Positions 12,965-24,749 of a DNA stretch of 64,000 nt are shown in pieces. How positions within the stretch are numbered: the stretch's first letter is position 1; every line of letters starts with the position of its first letter. A program made the position numbers and the translations under genes. Source of the stretch: Pyxicephalus adspersus (lineage: Eukaryota; Chordata; Amphibia; Anura; Pyxicephalidae); assembly GCF_032062135.1 (NCBI RefSeq), contig NC_092859.1, forward strand, positions 107,438,341 to 107,502,340. The letters run 5' to 3'. The notes beneath the pieces were generated by a model. The model searched no databases. It was not told the DNA's origin and saw only the letters and a program-made list of their open reading frames with translations.

Positions 12965-12969
12965 TGAAC

Positions 12970-15945
12970 AGATGTCACCAGAGAAGGTGTCCCTATTGGA
13001 AGTTCTGTCTTCAATTTCCTGTGACAGCTGAAACCTTTTGGATTTCCTTCACTTTCTGTTTTGGAGACAATGGTCACTAGGACCAACAAAGAAGGTTAAT
13101 ATCTTCAAAAAGCACTGATATCAATTAATAATACCTATGATGGAGGTTGTAACTAACTATTCCACATTCAATAAAACACAAAAAATGTCTATTTACTTTA
13201 AATTATGTGTCAGAGCATGTCATGGTATTCTCTGGTTTTATGACATGGCTTGATGTTAATGAATGGTGGATAAAGGTATTTGATATCTGAGGGTTTCATT
13301 TAGTCAATTTTCTGCTTTTATGTAACACTAAAATACTTTTCCAGGCTGTTCTAATAGTCAAACTTTGTGCAGGCTCCAGAATGCCAACACTGCAGTGGAA
13401 AGTTCCCGTAAGCTGATGTTGACTAGATGAAATGCACTGTTTCCACCCTGGACTTTAAATGTTGATCATATTAGAAAATAGAAATGTTGATACTGGGATT
13501 TAAGTGCCTTTTCTATTACACATGCAGTTTATGCACACTTAATTTAGATTATGCAGCTCCAGATTTTATGTGAGCAGGAAAAATAGGATTACAAATAAAA
13601 GAAATGTTAGCGAAGACCTATGAACACTGATGACTTTACTTAAGAATTATTTCTAGGTGATTTGGAAAATAAAAATGTCGGCAAGTTGTGAATGGTTAAC
13701 AAATGGGCCTGCTATACCCATACATCTGATCCTGGATTGCCTTTCTCTGCAAAATCCATTCTGCTTTTGGCTGTGCTCTTGCAATGTGCTCAGCAAGAAA
13801 AGCAAACTGCACTTATGATCCTTGCAGCATAGGATAATATTTAACTTCTGTGCTGGCAGAGTTCATGAAGCAGTTGCTTATTTGGATATTTATATAATGT
13901 AGGAGCTGAAATATTCTGTCTGTGTATTTTATTGGGAAACTTGTAGTACTAATACCACTGTGTGTGCTGACCTTTAATGCTAGTTGCCTGGTTGACCTTG
14001 GCTTTAATATTTATAAACTGTATACTTGTTTCAGGTCCTTTAATGTAGATTTCATTTTAATGCATGGAGAGTGATGGCACCATTGGCTGATGGCACATAT
14101 TGGCAAATTTACCTCCAGACTTGCCCTTTTCTTCCAGCACTGCCATCTCCATGAACTCCATCAACACCCCCAAGTTAACTGCAGCTTTTTCCACACCACA
14201 ATCCTTGTTTGTCCTCTTTCCTTTGGTCATCTGCTAATGGCGACTTGCTCACTAATGTTACATTGTCCCCAGACTTGGCTTTAAAATTCATCATTTAAAC
14301 GTTGTCAAGAATAGGCTCAGAGTGTACCGTGCAGCGCATGCGTGCCACAGGTTCTGTGGTGCAGAAGGAGCTTTTTTTCAGAAAACACGTTCAAAGTCTC
14401 TTCTGCCAAAAGGAAATCCATAGCCAGTGGATTAATGTTTATTGGCTGAATATCTTAAAAAGGTAAATGCAGATGTTTGGTTTGGGTTGCAGTAATGAGT
14501 TAAGTAAACAAATACGCAATCTCATTTGTTCAGGAACAGACTTTGCAGAAACATTTGTTCCTGAGCAGGCAGACAGCCCGACATTAACATTACTCTTTGC
14601 TGGGAAGGACCCACATATTGATAAGAAAACACAGGAACATTTTCAAATGACCACATTTGGTTCCTAAAACCATCATCACTCTCTAGTCAGGGATGTCCAG
14701 GGCCAGGATCTGCACCAATCCTAATATTTCTCTGACAGCTGTAATTTCCTGGCATGTTTGTGTAGACAAGATTTGGACAGTCTTGCCCCAGAGATAACCT
14801 GCTCTGGCTTTTTGTATCCCATAAATAGTTCCACTAAAATGGAACCTTTCTTAAGGTTTAAACTAGACTCCCACTGAAAGAAATCTGGTGTTCACATGGG
14901 TATTAATGTATACCCTTTTCTTTCCCTTAAACATTCTATGGAATGGCTTTTGAAACTGGTTTAATGGGCAAAAATGCTGCCTGTTCTCTTGCTTTACCAA
15001 TGCTCTCTTTGACATTGACAACCGGGTACAACTCCCATCTGTGTTGGTCTGCTCATAATGGGTGACTGGAGAAAAAAACTGGACGTGCACCCATTTGATA
15101 CCGTCTGCCACCTTTAGTGATGCCTTTGGGAATGCTGTTAACCTTTATCATTTGACAAATGTTTTCCTCAAAAACAAGTTGTCAGTATGTTACACTTAAG
15201 GAAGATAAGGGGAAATCTGTGATTTGCTTGTGGGTTTTTAAACTTGTTTGTTAAAGCGGTACAGGAAAAGAGCTAAAGCAGAAAGTTGAGCAGCCTGCCA
15301 ATTTTTCATACTTTGATTTTTTTCCCTTTTAGATTCTTATTAAGTCAGATCATTAAAATATGAATTCCCTGTACTTCTGTTTTCCTTGAAGAAGGGTTTG
15401 CATATGTGTGATCATTTCCCAGCAGACCTACACAGTATGTAGAATTCTAATATTGGGGGTCCAAAGAGGCCATTCATTTACTATATTAAGGATTTTATTG
15501 TGTTGTTCTCAAATGCTGCAGAACAGGAATTTGTATAAGATTTGTTCTCTGGAGAGTTGCTCGTGTCTGGCCATCGGCCTGACCACAAGCCATATTAATT
15601 GCTGGTCTTAAGAATGCGTTCCACTCTGTCCCGCTATGTCTGGAATGGCATTCTGCATAGTAAATTGGCTTAGAAAATCAAAATCATGCTGCCTGGCAAC
15701 ATAAGATCCAGCAGCATGATACCCATGTAATTTACACAGCTGTCTTTAAGCTGTGCTTTTCTTTCACTTTTCTTTTCTCCAAAAACAAAGTTCTCCAGGT
15801 TTCACCTTCTGCCCTTTTGAAGGTAGGAGCTGTAGTGTTACATAAAGTGCACAGGTTGCAATTTTTAATGTAATTGAATATGGTGTGATAGTATGTATAT
15901 TTTTATGAATGCCTGTTATGTTTGCGTACTGCAATGCTGTTGACT
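12970..15945. other. non-coding, nothing recognised
   Basis: AT-rich DNA without gene-like signals. A 10-bp inverted pair (ATCATGCTGC ... GCAGCATGAT, about 15684-15720) is the only structure noticed. Confidence 0.55.
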
Positions 15946-15954
15946 TTGAATAGC

Positions 15955-16475
15955 TCCCCAACACAAATTTAAGCTCCTGTGCTTTGCCTTCAAATCCCTA
16001 CACAGCTATTGTCCCACTTACATCTCTGACATGGTTAAAAAATACTCCCCCTGCCGCTCTCTCCGCTCCTCCAATGACCTACTAATGACTTCCTCACTCA
16101 TAACCTCATCACGCGCACGGATACAAGACTTCTCTAGAGCTGCTCCAACTCTCTGGAATGGTCTTCCTCGTCCTATTCGGCTTGCTCCTACTTTCTGCTC
16201 ATTTAAAAGAGCACTCAAAACCCATTTTTTCAAACTTGCCTACCCGGCTTCTTCTGTCATTTGAAACCATCACTACTTCCCACACTACATATCTCACATC
16301 CTTTGTGTGTGAAATTCCCCCACCTACTAGATTGTAAGCTCTTCGGGGCAGGGTCCTCTCCTCCTGTATCACTGTCTGTATTAGTCTGTCATTTGCAATC
16401 CCTATTTAATGTACAGCGCTGCGTGATATGTTGGCGCTATATAAATCCTGTTTAATAATAATAATAATAACACAC
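15955..16475 (+). mobile_element. L2-type LINE, 5'-truncated 3' end
   Basis: The + strand encodes the C-terminal end of an L2-clade reverse transcriptase ORF. A CFAFKSLHSYCPTYISDM-like stretch continues in the next frame window as SLRSSNDLL, then FSRAAPTLWNGLPRPIR and SFKRALKTHFFKLAYP. The block 'A.P.LWN.LP..IR.....FK..LKTHLF' is characteristic of the end of L2 ORF2. After the stop comes a 3' UTR with AAGCTCTTCGGGGCAGGGTC, TGTACAGCGCTGCGTGATAT, GTTGGCGCTATATAAATCC and a (TAA)n microsatellite at 16454-16470. It is a fragment; the upstream RT domain is absent. Confidence 0.85.
16031..16264 (+). pseudogene. L2 LINE ORF2 C-terminal remnant
   Basis: An open frame of 77 codons within the LINE fragment. 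It keeps the conserved end of the L2 polyprotein (SLRSSNDL, ...SRAAPTLWNGLP..., ...FKRALKTHFF...). The ATG is internal to the original ORF and has no meaning as a start. No catalytic residues lie in this piece, so it is a dead remnant of a protein that once reverse-transcribed the element. Confidence 0.8.
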
Positions 16476-16479
16476 AACT

Positions 16480-19280
16480 TTGTTGTCAATTGGCTCTGCT
16501 GCACATTTTGCAGCACACTACAATGCAGGGTAATGCACAACTTATTACATAACTGCATTTTTTTTTAATCTATTCTATGCATTAGCAGCTTTTTCAAAAT
16601 AAGAGGACTGCTTTATTGCAACATATGTTATCTTGTCACAGTAGGATGAGCTTATCTGAAAATGTTTTATTTTCTTTTAAATGGATAATAAAGTTGTGAA
16701 GGCTGTACCAGTATTTTTTGCACAATCACTTCTTATGGCATTATGATGCGAGCAGTTCACACATGCCTGGAACTCCCATATCTGTCAGATTTGGCCTTCA
16801 GCTATGTGAAATTATGTTGCAGATCAGGCTGCTAGTTATAAAGTAGAAGTGGGTGTATAACCATACAATCCTTGAGATTAGGCATGCCAAATTTAAATTG
16901 TATGAATGGAAGTGAATACTTTTTCAACAGTCTACTGAGGGCTTCAAATTTAAGAAAACAGATTACAGCTTTTTGGCGATTTAACAATATAGCAATAATA
17001 ACAACATTTTTTATTCTAGAAAATAAACTGTAATAAAAGTTTTTTTAAGTATTTAGTAGCACAGTAACATAAATGGAAAAAGAACACCATCAAATAAAGA
17101 ATAAATAAGACCTCATTCGGTTTCTGAGTCTTACACGTTTGCTTTAGGTGTTTAAAATCCTTACGGGCTACAAGAGAGGAGAAACCATTTTACTGTTTAC
17201 TTGTACATGGGGTGATATAGGATCTTGTGATGTTTGCTCAAGAGTACGTGACTTTCTCAAAAAATTGGCCAACGTCACATGTTGGAAATGACATTGCAGC
17301 AAAGTCCAAAGAGGCTGTTACACAAGATTGTTGTAAAAAAAATGGCAGATTACATATTTGAAGATAAATGTTTTGTAAAGCAAAAAAATTACATTTATAT
17401 ATTATATGCAAATTAAATATGATTGTTTTTAACAGACGTTTGTATGCAAAAATATTGGTAAAGCCCATCACAGCCAATAAAAGGTCTCTTCTCTTCTTAT
17501 CTAATTCCTCTTTACTTTTCATTATCGAAATCTGTGGTGTAAGAAAATCACAGTAGATTATTCCATTCCAAATAAAAAAAAAGAGTTTGGCATTTTACTA
17601 CTGATATAAAAAGTAGGGCTCTAGGTGCGATTATATGTATGCTCCCATAAAGGCTTTTTTAAGGTCAATGAAAATATTGAAGAAAGAGACAGCCAGGCAA
17701 AAAAATAGAGTTTTCAGAAGGAAATCAGAGTTTGAGATCTAAATAATTCTCTGAGTGGTTTACTTTTAGGAGCATTTAATGTAACATTTACTTTTGGTTG
17801 AATATAAGTGTCAGCTGTTCAGTTGTGATGTATAATATGTGTAGTGACTGTATTAATGGATGTGCAGCAACTGTTGGGCAGTGGACAGGCAGCTGCTGTT
17901 TATTCTATATGAATGAATAACCCATGCAGAAGTAAAAAACTGGACACTGGATAGATCTGTTCAGATCATTAACCTATAAACACATCACAAAAGCAGGCCT
18001 TTAAGTGTTAATCTCATGTATATGATAGTGACACATATTAATTTAGGCTACTAAATAAAAAGTATTAAATGCCTTAACGTGACCTAAACAGCTGACTAGA
18101 TGTATTTAGTTGACTTAACCTGGTTATTTATTATGACCCCTGACATCCATTAATTGAATGCATTTTAGATGAGGTGGTTTAATAAACAGCTTCAGGCCAG
18201 AAGACAAATTGCTGAGCTTTCAATGTTAAGAGAAGGTCACAATGACCCTCTGTTCTAGAGGATTTTCCTGTTATGTTACTAGTTTTATAAAAAAAGGGAC
18301 GTGTACTGTTTTCTTTATGGTGCATTTTTATGTGACTCTGTTAACATTGATGATTCAATCATTTTGAATTTTTGACAGGTCAAAAATGAAATCTTTTAAT
18401 GACATTTTATCCTCCAGAAATAAACCCATTTCCCTTTCCCAACAATATAATTTATCTATTAAATAATAATCGAAAACTATGTTTTCTCCGTGATGACTTG
18501 TCACCAAAATATCTATTGATCATGTAGAACCTTTTATGTTTGAAGGATGCATATCATTTACAATCAATAACACCTTGTTCTGGGGCATAAATGCTTTTAT
18601 AATGAAACAAAAGATATTTTTATGATGTATTACAGAGCATTGTGGATTATCGTAGTTTAAAAATACATTCATTGATTTTTGGGAGTTGCTTGTTCTATCT
18701 CTTCAACTGAATGGCAGAGCTATATAATATTCTCATGTATCCATCAACTACTACAGCTATTGAAGCCATATATTTTGCAGATCCTGAAATATGTATGAAC
18801 TTTTTATGGTCCAATTTTTTTTTTTCCAAATCCTAAGTGTGTGCTGTTTAGGACTGCAAAAGGTTGCTTACCTGCGTAAATGATGTCTCTAGCTGAGACA
18901 TTGTCATATAGGAGAGATAACTTGCTCCCATATACTGTGAAGTCATTAGTGCAAGGAAAGTGAATTGATCTTGGGATAGGCTTTCACCATTACTTTCCCC
19001 TATATGGTATGGCCTTTTTGGTTTATTTGGTAATGGTTTGGTTTCTTTGTAGGCAAAGAAAAGAGAAATGTCATTTGATGATGAATTACATTTTTTCTGA
19101 TTGGACCAAGGATTTCAATACCTATCTTCCTGAAGTACAACACAGCTAAACGATATGGTAATAGATTAGTGAGTAGTGAAGTAGATGTGAAAATGGCTTG
19201 CAGGAAATTAAATCTTTTTGTTTATGGGAAAACAAGTTAATTCTGCTCTGAGATCCTGATTGTTAGCCATGTGTACATGT
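16480..19280. other. non-coding, nothing recognised
   Basis: AT-rich DNA. Short open frames only; no recognised repeat, RNA gene or splice-supported exon. Confidence 0.55.
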
Positions 19281-19289
19281 GTTAAATAA

Positions 19290-21175
19290 CAACAGATCAC
19301 TGATGAGCTATCCAAGTTCAAACACTAGGGAAATAAACATATCCCAGATATAAAACCCCATAGCTGGTCCAGAGGAAGGCAAACACAAACCCTGGTACAA
19401 TTTGCTTTAGCAGGGGAAAGAAAATCCTTCCTGATTCCATGAGGCAATCAGATGTTCCCTGGATCAGCCGTCACTGTTATTTTTACTTTAAAGCCTTAAT
19501 ACCCAGTTACATTCTGTGCTTCCAGAAAAACATCCAGCTTTTTCGTAAAGCAATCTATAGTAGTTGCTGAAACTACTTCCTGAGGGAGCCGATTCCACAT
19601 TTTCACAGACCTTACAGTGAAGAATCCCTTCCTTAGCCGCCAATTAAACTTCTTTTCCTCCAGACTCAGAGTGTCCTCTTGTTCTTTTTAATGATCTTAC
19701 AGTGAATAATGGGGAAGGGACTTCTCTATATAGACCGTTTATATGTTTTTACAGGGTGATCATATCCCCCTTTAATAGAGTTTGTGTCTCAAGGGAGACT
19801 AGATTCAGTTCAGCTAATCACTCCTCATTGCTGAGCTCCTCCTTTCCTTTTATTAGTTTAGTTACCCTTCTCTGCACTCTCTCCACTGTTCTTTTTGTAA
19901 ACTGGTGCCCAAAACTGGGCTGCATATTCCAGATGTGGTTTGACCAATGCTTCTTACAGGGACAGGATTGTGTCTCTATCTCTGCAGTCTATTCCTGTTT
20001 TAATACAAAAAAAGTACTTTGCTAGCTTTATATATTGCAGCTTGGCATTGCATGCTGTTTTTAGGTCTATGATCTACCAGAACCCCCCGATCCTTTTCCA
20101 TTTCTGACTCCCCCAAATGTATTCCCCCTAGACAGGATGAAGCATGCATATTGTTTGCTCCCAAGTGCAAAGTTTTACATTTATCTATAATAAATGTCAT
20201 TTGCCACTTGGCTGCCCAATCAAACAGTACATCCATGTCTGCTTGTAGATTATAGACATCCTGTATTCCATTACATAGTTTGGTGTCATCTTCAAACACA
20301 GAAATGGTACTTTTAATCCCAAACTCTATATCATTTATAAAGATGTTAAACCGTAAAGGACCCAACATTGAACCCTGGGGTACACCACTAAAACCCTTAG
20401 ACCATTCAGAGTATGAATCATTAATTACAACTCTCTGGATGCGGTCTTTAAGCCAGTTTTCTATCCATTTACAGATTGACTTTTCTAAAACTATTGACCC
20501 TAACTTGCATATTAACCAACTGTGGGGTACAGTGTCAAATGTTTTAGCAAAGTCCAAGTACACTATGTCAACTGCTACTCCACCGTCTACCTGTTTACTT
20601 ACTTCCTCATAAAAAGAGAGTAAATTTGTTTGACAACTTTCTTGAAGCCATGCTGACTATCACTTTTAATATATATTTTCTATCAGATACTCCTCTATGT
20701 GGTTCTTTATCAAACTCTCTAGGACCTTTCCAACTATGGACTGTAAACTAACCAGTCTGTAGTTACCTGGTAATGACTTTGGTCCCTTTTTGAAGATAGG
20801 AACCACATTGGCCTTACTCCAATCCATTGGTACCTTGCCAGTGACTAAAGAGTCCCCTAAAAATTAGAAATAATGGCTTTGAAATAACTGAGCTCAGCTC
20901 TCTGAGGACATGCGGATATAATCCATCAGGTCCTGGTGCTTTATCAACCTTAAGTTTTCCCAGCTGTTTCTCAATCATATCAATTCTGAGCCATTGTGAC
21001 TCATTTAAGGCAGTGACATTGCTAATATGCTTTTGGACTTGAGCTCCGCCATTTTCTTTGTGTTCACAGAGCTAAAAAAATAGTGTTAGTAAATCTGCCT
21101 TTTCATTATCCCCAGTTACCAACCCACCGACATCCTTTAAGGGGCCTACATGCTCAGATCTGTTCTTTTTGCTAT
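19290..21175 (-). mobile_element. CR1-type non-LTR retrotransposon, 5'-truncated and decayed
   Basis: On the minus strand, from about 21.0 kb downward, the sequence encodes a reverse transcriptase in decayed frames. In order: KAPGPDGLYPHVL near 20950 (the conserved 'GPDG' entry block), a stretch ending near 20640 matching the 'QHGF' region (CAGCATGGCTTCAAG), then YLDFAKTFDTVPHSWL, SGVPQGSMLGPL and the F-x-DD box, then PHLEYAAQFWAPVYKK near 19920. The 3' part down to about 19.3 kb is the CR1-like tail region, with frames interrupted. The 5' half, including the endonuclease, is missing. Exact 3' end and clade within the CR1/L2 group are uncertain. Confidence 0.85.
20000..20563 (-). pseudogene. 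CR1-type LINE reverse transcriptase core, remnant
   Basis: A 187-codon open stretch of the LINE above. Near residues 1-12 is MYLDFAKTFDTVPH, the 'LDFSKAFDTV' motif whose Asp is the first catalytic metal ligand. Near residue 60 is SGVPQGSMLGPL (palm/fingers motif). Near residue 90 is FEDDTKL, the catalytic FADD box with Ala replaced by Glu but both Asp kept. KWQMTFIIDKCKTLHLG and the EMEKDRGVLVDH block follow. The ATG is not a real start, since the conserved region continues upstream in other frames (down from about 21.0 kb). It is a relic: truncated at the 5' end, frameshifted upstream, and ending at a stop in the C-terminal region. Confidence 0.85.
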
Positions 21176-21179
21176 TAAT

Positions 21180-22120
21180 ATATTTTTAAAAAATTTGTTC
21201 ATTTACAACAACATTTATCAAGGGAGCTTTATGTTACTTGTAAAGGGAATTTATGTCATATATTTTAAACTACAGGTATTCCTCATTTAACAATTTACTT
21301 GCTTACCGAAGACTTGCACTTACAACCAGCTCTCCAATGGGTACACTGTACAAGAACTGTATAGGGTGCGACAATGTTTTCTGGTGCCATCCTCTGTCAT
21401 GAATACAGATCTTCCTAGATCCTGGTCTGCAGGCTGATGATGAACCTGGCACACTCTGCATGATTGCAGTGCTGCAGGCCAGATCTTTACTATGCTCCTC
21501 AATTGACAAGCAAGTTGTTGGAACAGAACATGGTCCTTAAGTAAGGAGAATCTGTAAATGGAAAAAATAAATTGATAGGAGTTTTTACAATTCGAAATCC
21601 AACACCCTCTGAAATTATATGCAGCATGAAAATCATGTGCCTGCAACACCATTGTATCTGCACTCCCTTGTTGTTTTCCTGAAATTGCTTTCTAAGCAAG
21701 TGTCTGAATATCTCATACATCTAAAGCAACTCTATTGAAATGATTTGTTTTGAATCTGCTCTGTCACCCACTGTAATGCATTCAAATGAATGTATATCCC
21801 AGGTCATTATTTATTAGCATGCTGGCTAGGCTTTTAAAGTTTACATTAGCATCAGGAAGACAGTAATTCCCCATGCTGATTTGTCATATGAGGTGTCAGT
21901 AGCAAGGCAAAGTGTACCGAATGTAAATGAGAGATTATGTGCTTAAGTTATTTGCCATTTTTTTTCTAGTTACATTTTCAGATGTGTTTGTGATTCAGGC
22001 CCAGCATTAGAAAGTATTTGAGAGGTATATGACCTGTAATGCCTTTGCTTAGTTCAGCCAAAGTAAAGGCCCAACAAATGTTTTTTGCCTAAAAAAACAA
22101 AAACAAAAAAAACACCTCCT
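21180..22120. other. non-coding, nothing recognised
   Basis: AT-rich DNA. Minus-strand open frames at 21303-21720 overlap one another and resemble no family; I take them as chance. Confidence 0.5.
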
Positions 22121-22123
22121 AGA

Positions 22124-22322
22124 TATGTTCAAACTGGTGGTGGGAACAGCAGGTCCCAGCAACTTCTACCCCTATTTGTTTCCTGTGGGTAGTAGCAGAT
22201 GAAATACCGCATGTAGCACTAAAGTGCTACATGCGGTATTTCATCTGCTACTACCAAGGGTGCAATTCAGGGTTGTAAGGCAGCGATAACCACACCACAA
22301 CCTCCCCACCAGACTGAACATA
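22124..22322. mobile_element. foldback MITE with a perfect central hairpin
   Basis: The outer ends are an imperfect inverted repeat: TATGTTCAAACTGGTGGTGG at the left against TATGTTCAGTCTGGTGGGGA (reverse complement of the right). At the centre lies a perfect 33-bp inverted repeat, 22188-22220 against 22223-22255, with only AA between the arms. No ORF is present. The combination suggests a non-autonomous DNA element; the superfamily and target duplication are not clear. Confidence 0.6.
22188..22255. repeat. perfect 33-bp inverted repeat, 2-nt spacer
   Basis: Arm 22188-22220 begins GGTAGTAGCAGATGAAATAC and ends GTAGCACT. Arm 22223-22255 is its exact reverse complement. It would form a nearly loopless cruciform or a 33-bp RNA hairpin. 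Confidence 0.95.
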
Positions 22323-22775
22323 GGCTTAGTGTTCTGCAAATAACTGTTTAAACCCTATCTTCTTTCCCAGAAATGTAATATTTGAGGGCATAAAACTTTG
22401 CATGAGTCCTAATAAAATGTATTTTATTAAAGTGAAGTGGGGTGCGATGGTGTAACCTAGGGTTGTCCTAATTAGGATTGCACGGTATCATAGGTAAATA
22501 GTCGTCAAGTATATTTCTATAAGTGCTAATTACTAATACGTATAATAAAGGCAGCTAATATATCCATATAGACTGTTGACATACTAAGGCATTGTGTAGA
22601 GGAACAAGCTAAACATATACTTTCCTATATTCATCTGGTGTTTGAGATCACCTTGAGAATTTTCTGTGTTGTGCATAGTCTACTTCTGTACAGTACACTG
22701 GGATTCCCTTCACAATAATTACTACAATGAATTACTACAGTTACTACAATAAATCCTAAATAAAGCCATGCATTG

Positions 22776-22866
22776 ACACACATTGAAGTAGCACACCGTT
22801 ACACACCAACACACCAACACATACCCCAACACACTGTGTGTAACGGTGTGCTAATTCAATGTGTGT
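22776..22866. repeat. 31-bp inverted repeat, one mismatch, 29-nt spacer
   Basis: Arm 22776-22806 (ACACACATTGAAGTAGCACA then CCGTTACACAC) pairs with 22836-22866 with a single mismatch (GTAGC against TTAGC). The spacer is rich in CCAACACA, and ATACCCCAAC in it (22821-22830) is also complementary to GTTGGGGTAT just outside the right arm (22865-22874). It is probably a small foldback element. Confidence 0.9.
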
Positions 22867-23340
22867 TGGGGTATAATTCACATAGGACGACACAACATAG
22901 AGCTATGTACTAATGTGCATTTCAGTAACGACCATGTTATGAAGACTGTGGTCTAAATTGTCCTTATAAATTGCCTCTAAGGGTATTTTTGGACCACCTG
23001 TCTATTGTTTAGCTGCTTATCACTCCTGAAATTCTCCCTGCACACCAACATGGGTTCACCTGTGCAGAAACATCGGCTCTTGTAGTCCCCATCCATACTT
23101 GCACAGACAGTTGAATATATGCAGAATCATTTCATCCCTGAGCATCTCTGCTACTTAGCACTTCCCTAAGCATACCAGACAATAGTCATTTGGCTCATAC
23201 CCAATACTAGCATCAAGTTTCTATGGGCATTTAAAAACAAGATGAAATTCAATAAGTAATTTGGAATTTATTCTAGTAAATTAGTCACAAATATATATTA
23301 TTAAATATTTAGGAAAATGCACACATTTTATCTAAAAGTT

Positions 23341-23425
23341 TTATGTGTGTGTGTGTATAAATGTGTCTGTGTATATATATGTGTGTGTGTATCTATCTAT
23401 CTATGTATCTTATAGATAGATATCC
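23341..23425. repeat. (GT)n / (ATCT)n microsatellite
   Basis: Interrupted GTGTGTGTGTGTAT tracts run into TATATATGTGTGTGTGTATC and then ATCTATCTATCTATGTATC, followed by ATAGATAGATA. A compound simple repeat. Confidence 0.9.
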
Positions 23426-23984
23426 CAGTATTTGTGTATAGATAGCATAAAATTTGGGTGTAGAAAGATTACTAGCAGATGCCATTTTTTTACCCACAAG
23501 TTTATTATAGCAACAGCAAAGCAACTTTTTCCACTTTCTTTTTGAAGTTCAGGCTAATCTAACACAATGCAGATACAGAGAGTTTCCTGTTAATTTTTCT
23601 GAGTAAGAGTTTGTTCATATTTTATTGTTTTTTCTGTCATGACTAACTTTTTCCATTCTTCTTGAAATGCTTCCCGGAGACTGCTGGGAAGGATATTGAT
23701 TATTTTGGGTGGATTTAACTATTACAAGTTATTATTTCCGTGGTGCTTACTAGTTTAATATTAAAGTTACTTTTTTCCTGCTAGGTTAGAAAAAAGCAAG
23801 GCTATAGTCACTTTTTGTCCCATGCAAGCAACCATGTGATATGAAAACCCTATGCTTTTTTTTTTTTTTTGTACTGTATTTGAGGATTTATAACCAATAT
23901 TCTAGTTAGTTGCAATATATTCTGTTGGGATATAATTTATAAGAGCTGTGATTATGTATCCTTGGATAAATATCCAATTGAAAC

Positions 23985-24125
23985 TATTTCTGGCATTATT
24001 ATTATCCAGTATTTATATGGTGCCAACATATTACGCAGTGCTTTACAAAGTCCATAGTTATGTCACTAGCTGTCCCCTCATATGGGCTCACAATTTAATG
24101 TTCCTACTATAGTACTATAGTCTAC
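23985..24125 (-). mobile_element. SINE/LINE 3' tail fragment
   Basis: On the minus strand: TTGTGAGCCCATATGAGGGG, then ACAGCTAGTGACATAACTAT, GGACTTTGTAAAGCACTGCG and TAATATGTTGGCACCATATA, followed by ATACTGGATAATAATAAT. The order and spacing match the 3' half of the V-SINE at 62.2-62.5 kb, so it is probably a truncated SINE of that family. Confidence 0.7.
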
Positions 24126-24390
24126 AAATTGAAAAAATTGTTTTGGCCTGTAATATCAAATATTTATTAAAAAGCAATGGTGATAATATTGTATACAATT
24201 ACACTTAGCAATACAAACAAAATACATATATTGAATGGTGCCTTGTCCCATTACTCGTGATGGGAGTTGAAGGCCAGTGTCTAGACAGATTATTCTCTGA
24301 GTGACTTGGTGAAACAGTATATATATTTACCTTCCTACCCATGTAGAGTATGGGTGGAGCTTAAGTAAATGTTTTTCCACGGTTTCTAAC

Positions 24391-24424
24391 CAACACGTTT
24401 CGCCCTTTGGGCTTTTTCAGGGGT
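24391..24424 (-). repeat. CCTGAAAAAGCCC...GGGCGAAACG hairpin motif
   Basis: On the minus strand, CCCCTGAAAAAGCCCAAAGG followed by GCGAAACGTGTTGG. GCCC and GGGC form a stem around AAA. Related copies occur at 46249-46284 and 60600-60636. I recognise it as a recurrent repeat-borne motif in frog DNA; its host element here is not identifiable. Confidence 0.55.
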
Positions 24425-24598
24425 ATCAAAGCAATCGTAGAGCAGAGTTATGGTCTATGGTAGGTGATGAAAATAATTAACAAATGGAGTTGGATGTTTC
24501 ACACACCTAATTAGTAGTTTAAAGTAAGCTTGACTTGATGAGGGAAAGAAATGAAGTGTTTAAATATCAGAAGCCTTGGTGATGAAGAATTCCTAAAG

Positions 24599-24745
24599 TT
24601 TAATATGCTCCTTAATAGTACTGTTGATCAACGTGTGTGTGGAGAATGGCTGGGTAGTCTATTTGCTTCACATGCTACCATCCAGAATTTGGCCAGGTTT
24701 ACCATCCAGGTTTTGACCAAAACTACTATTAAGGAGCATATTTAA
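24599..24745. repeat. inverted repeat, 22-bp arms, about 100-nt spacer
   Basis: Arm 24599-24620 (TTTAATATGCTCCTTAATAG then TA) pairs with 24724-24745 with one mismatch. It may be a small non-autonomous element; no target duplication is evident. Confidence 0.75.
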
Positions 24746-24749
24746 CGCT

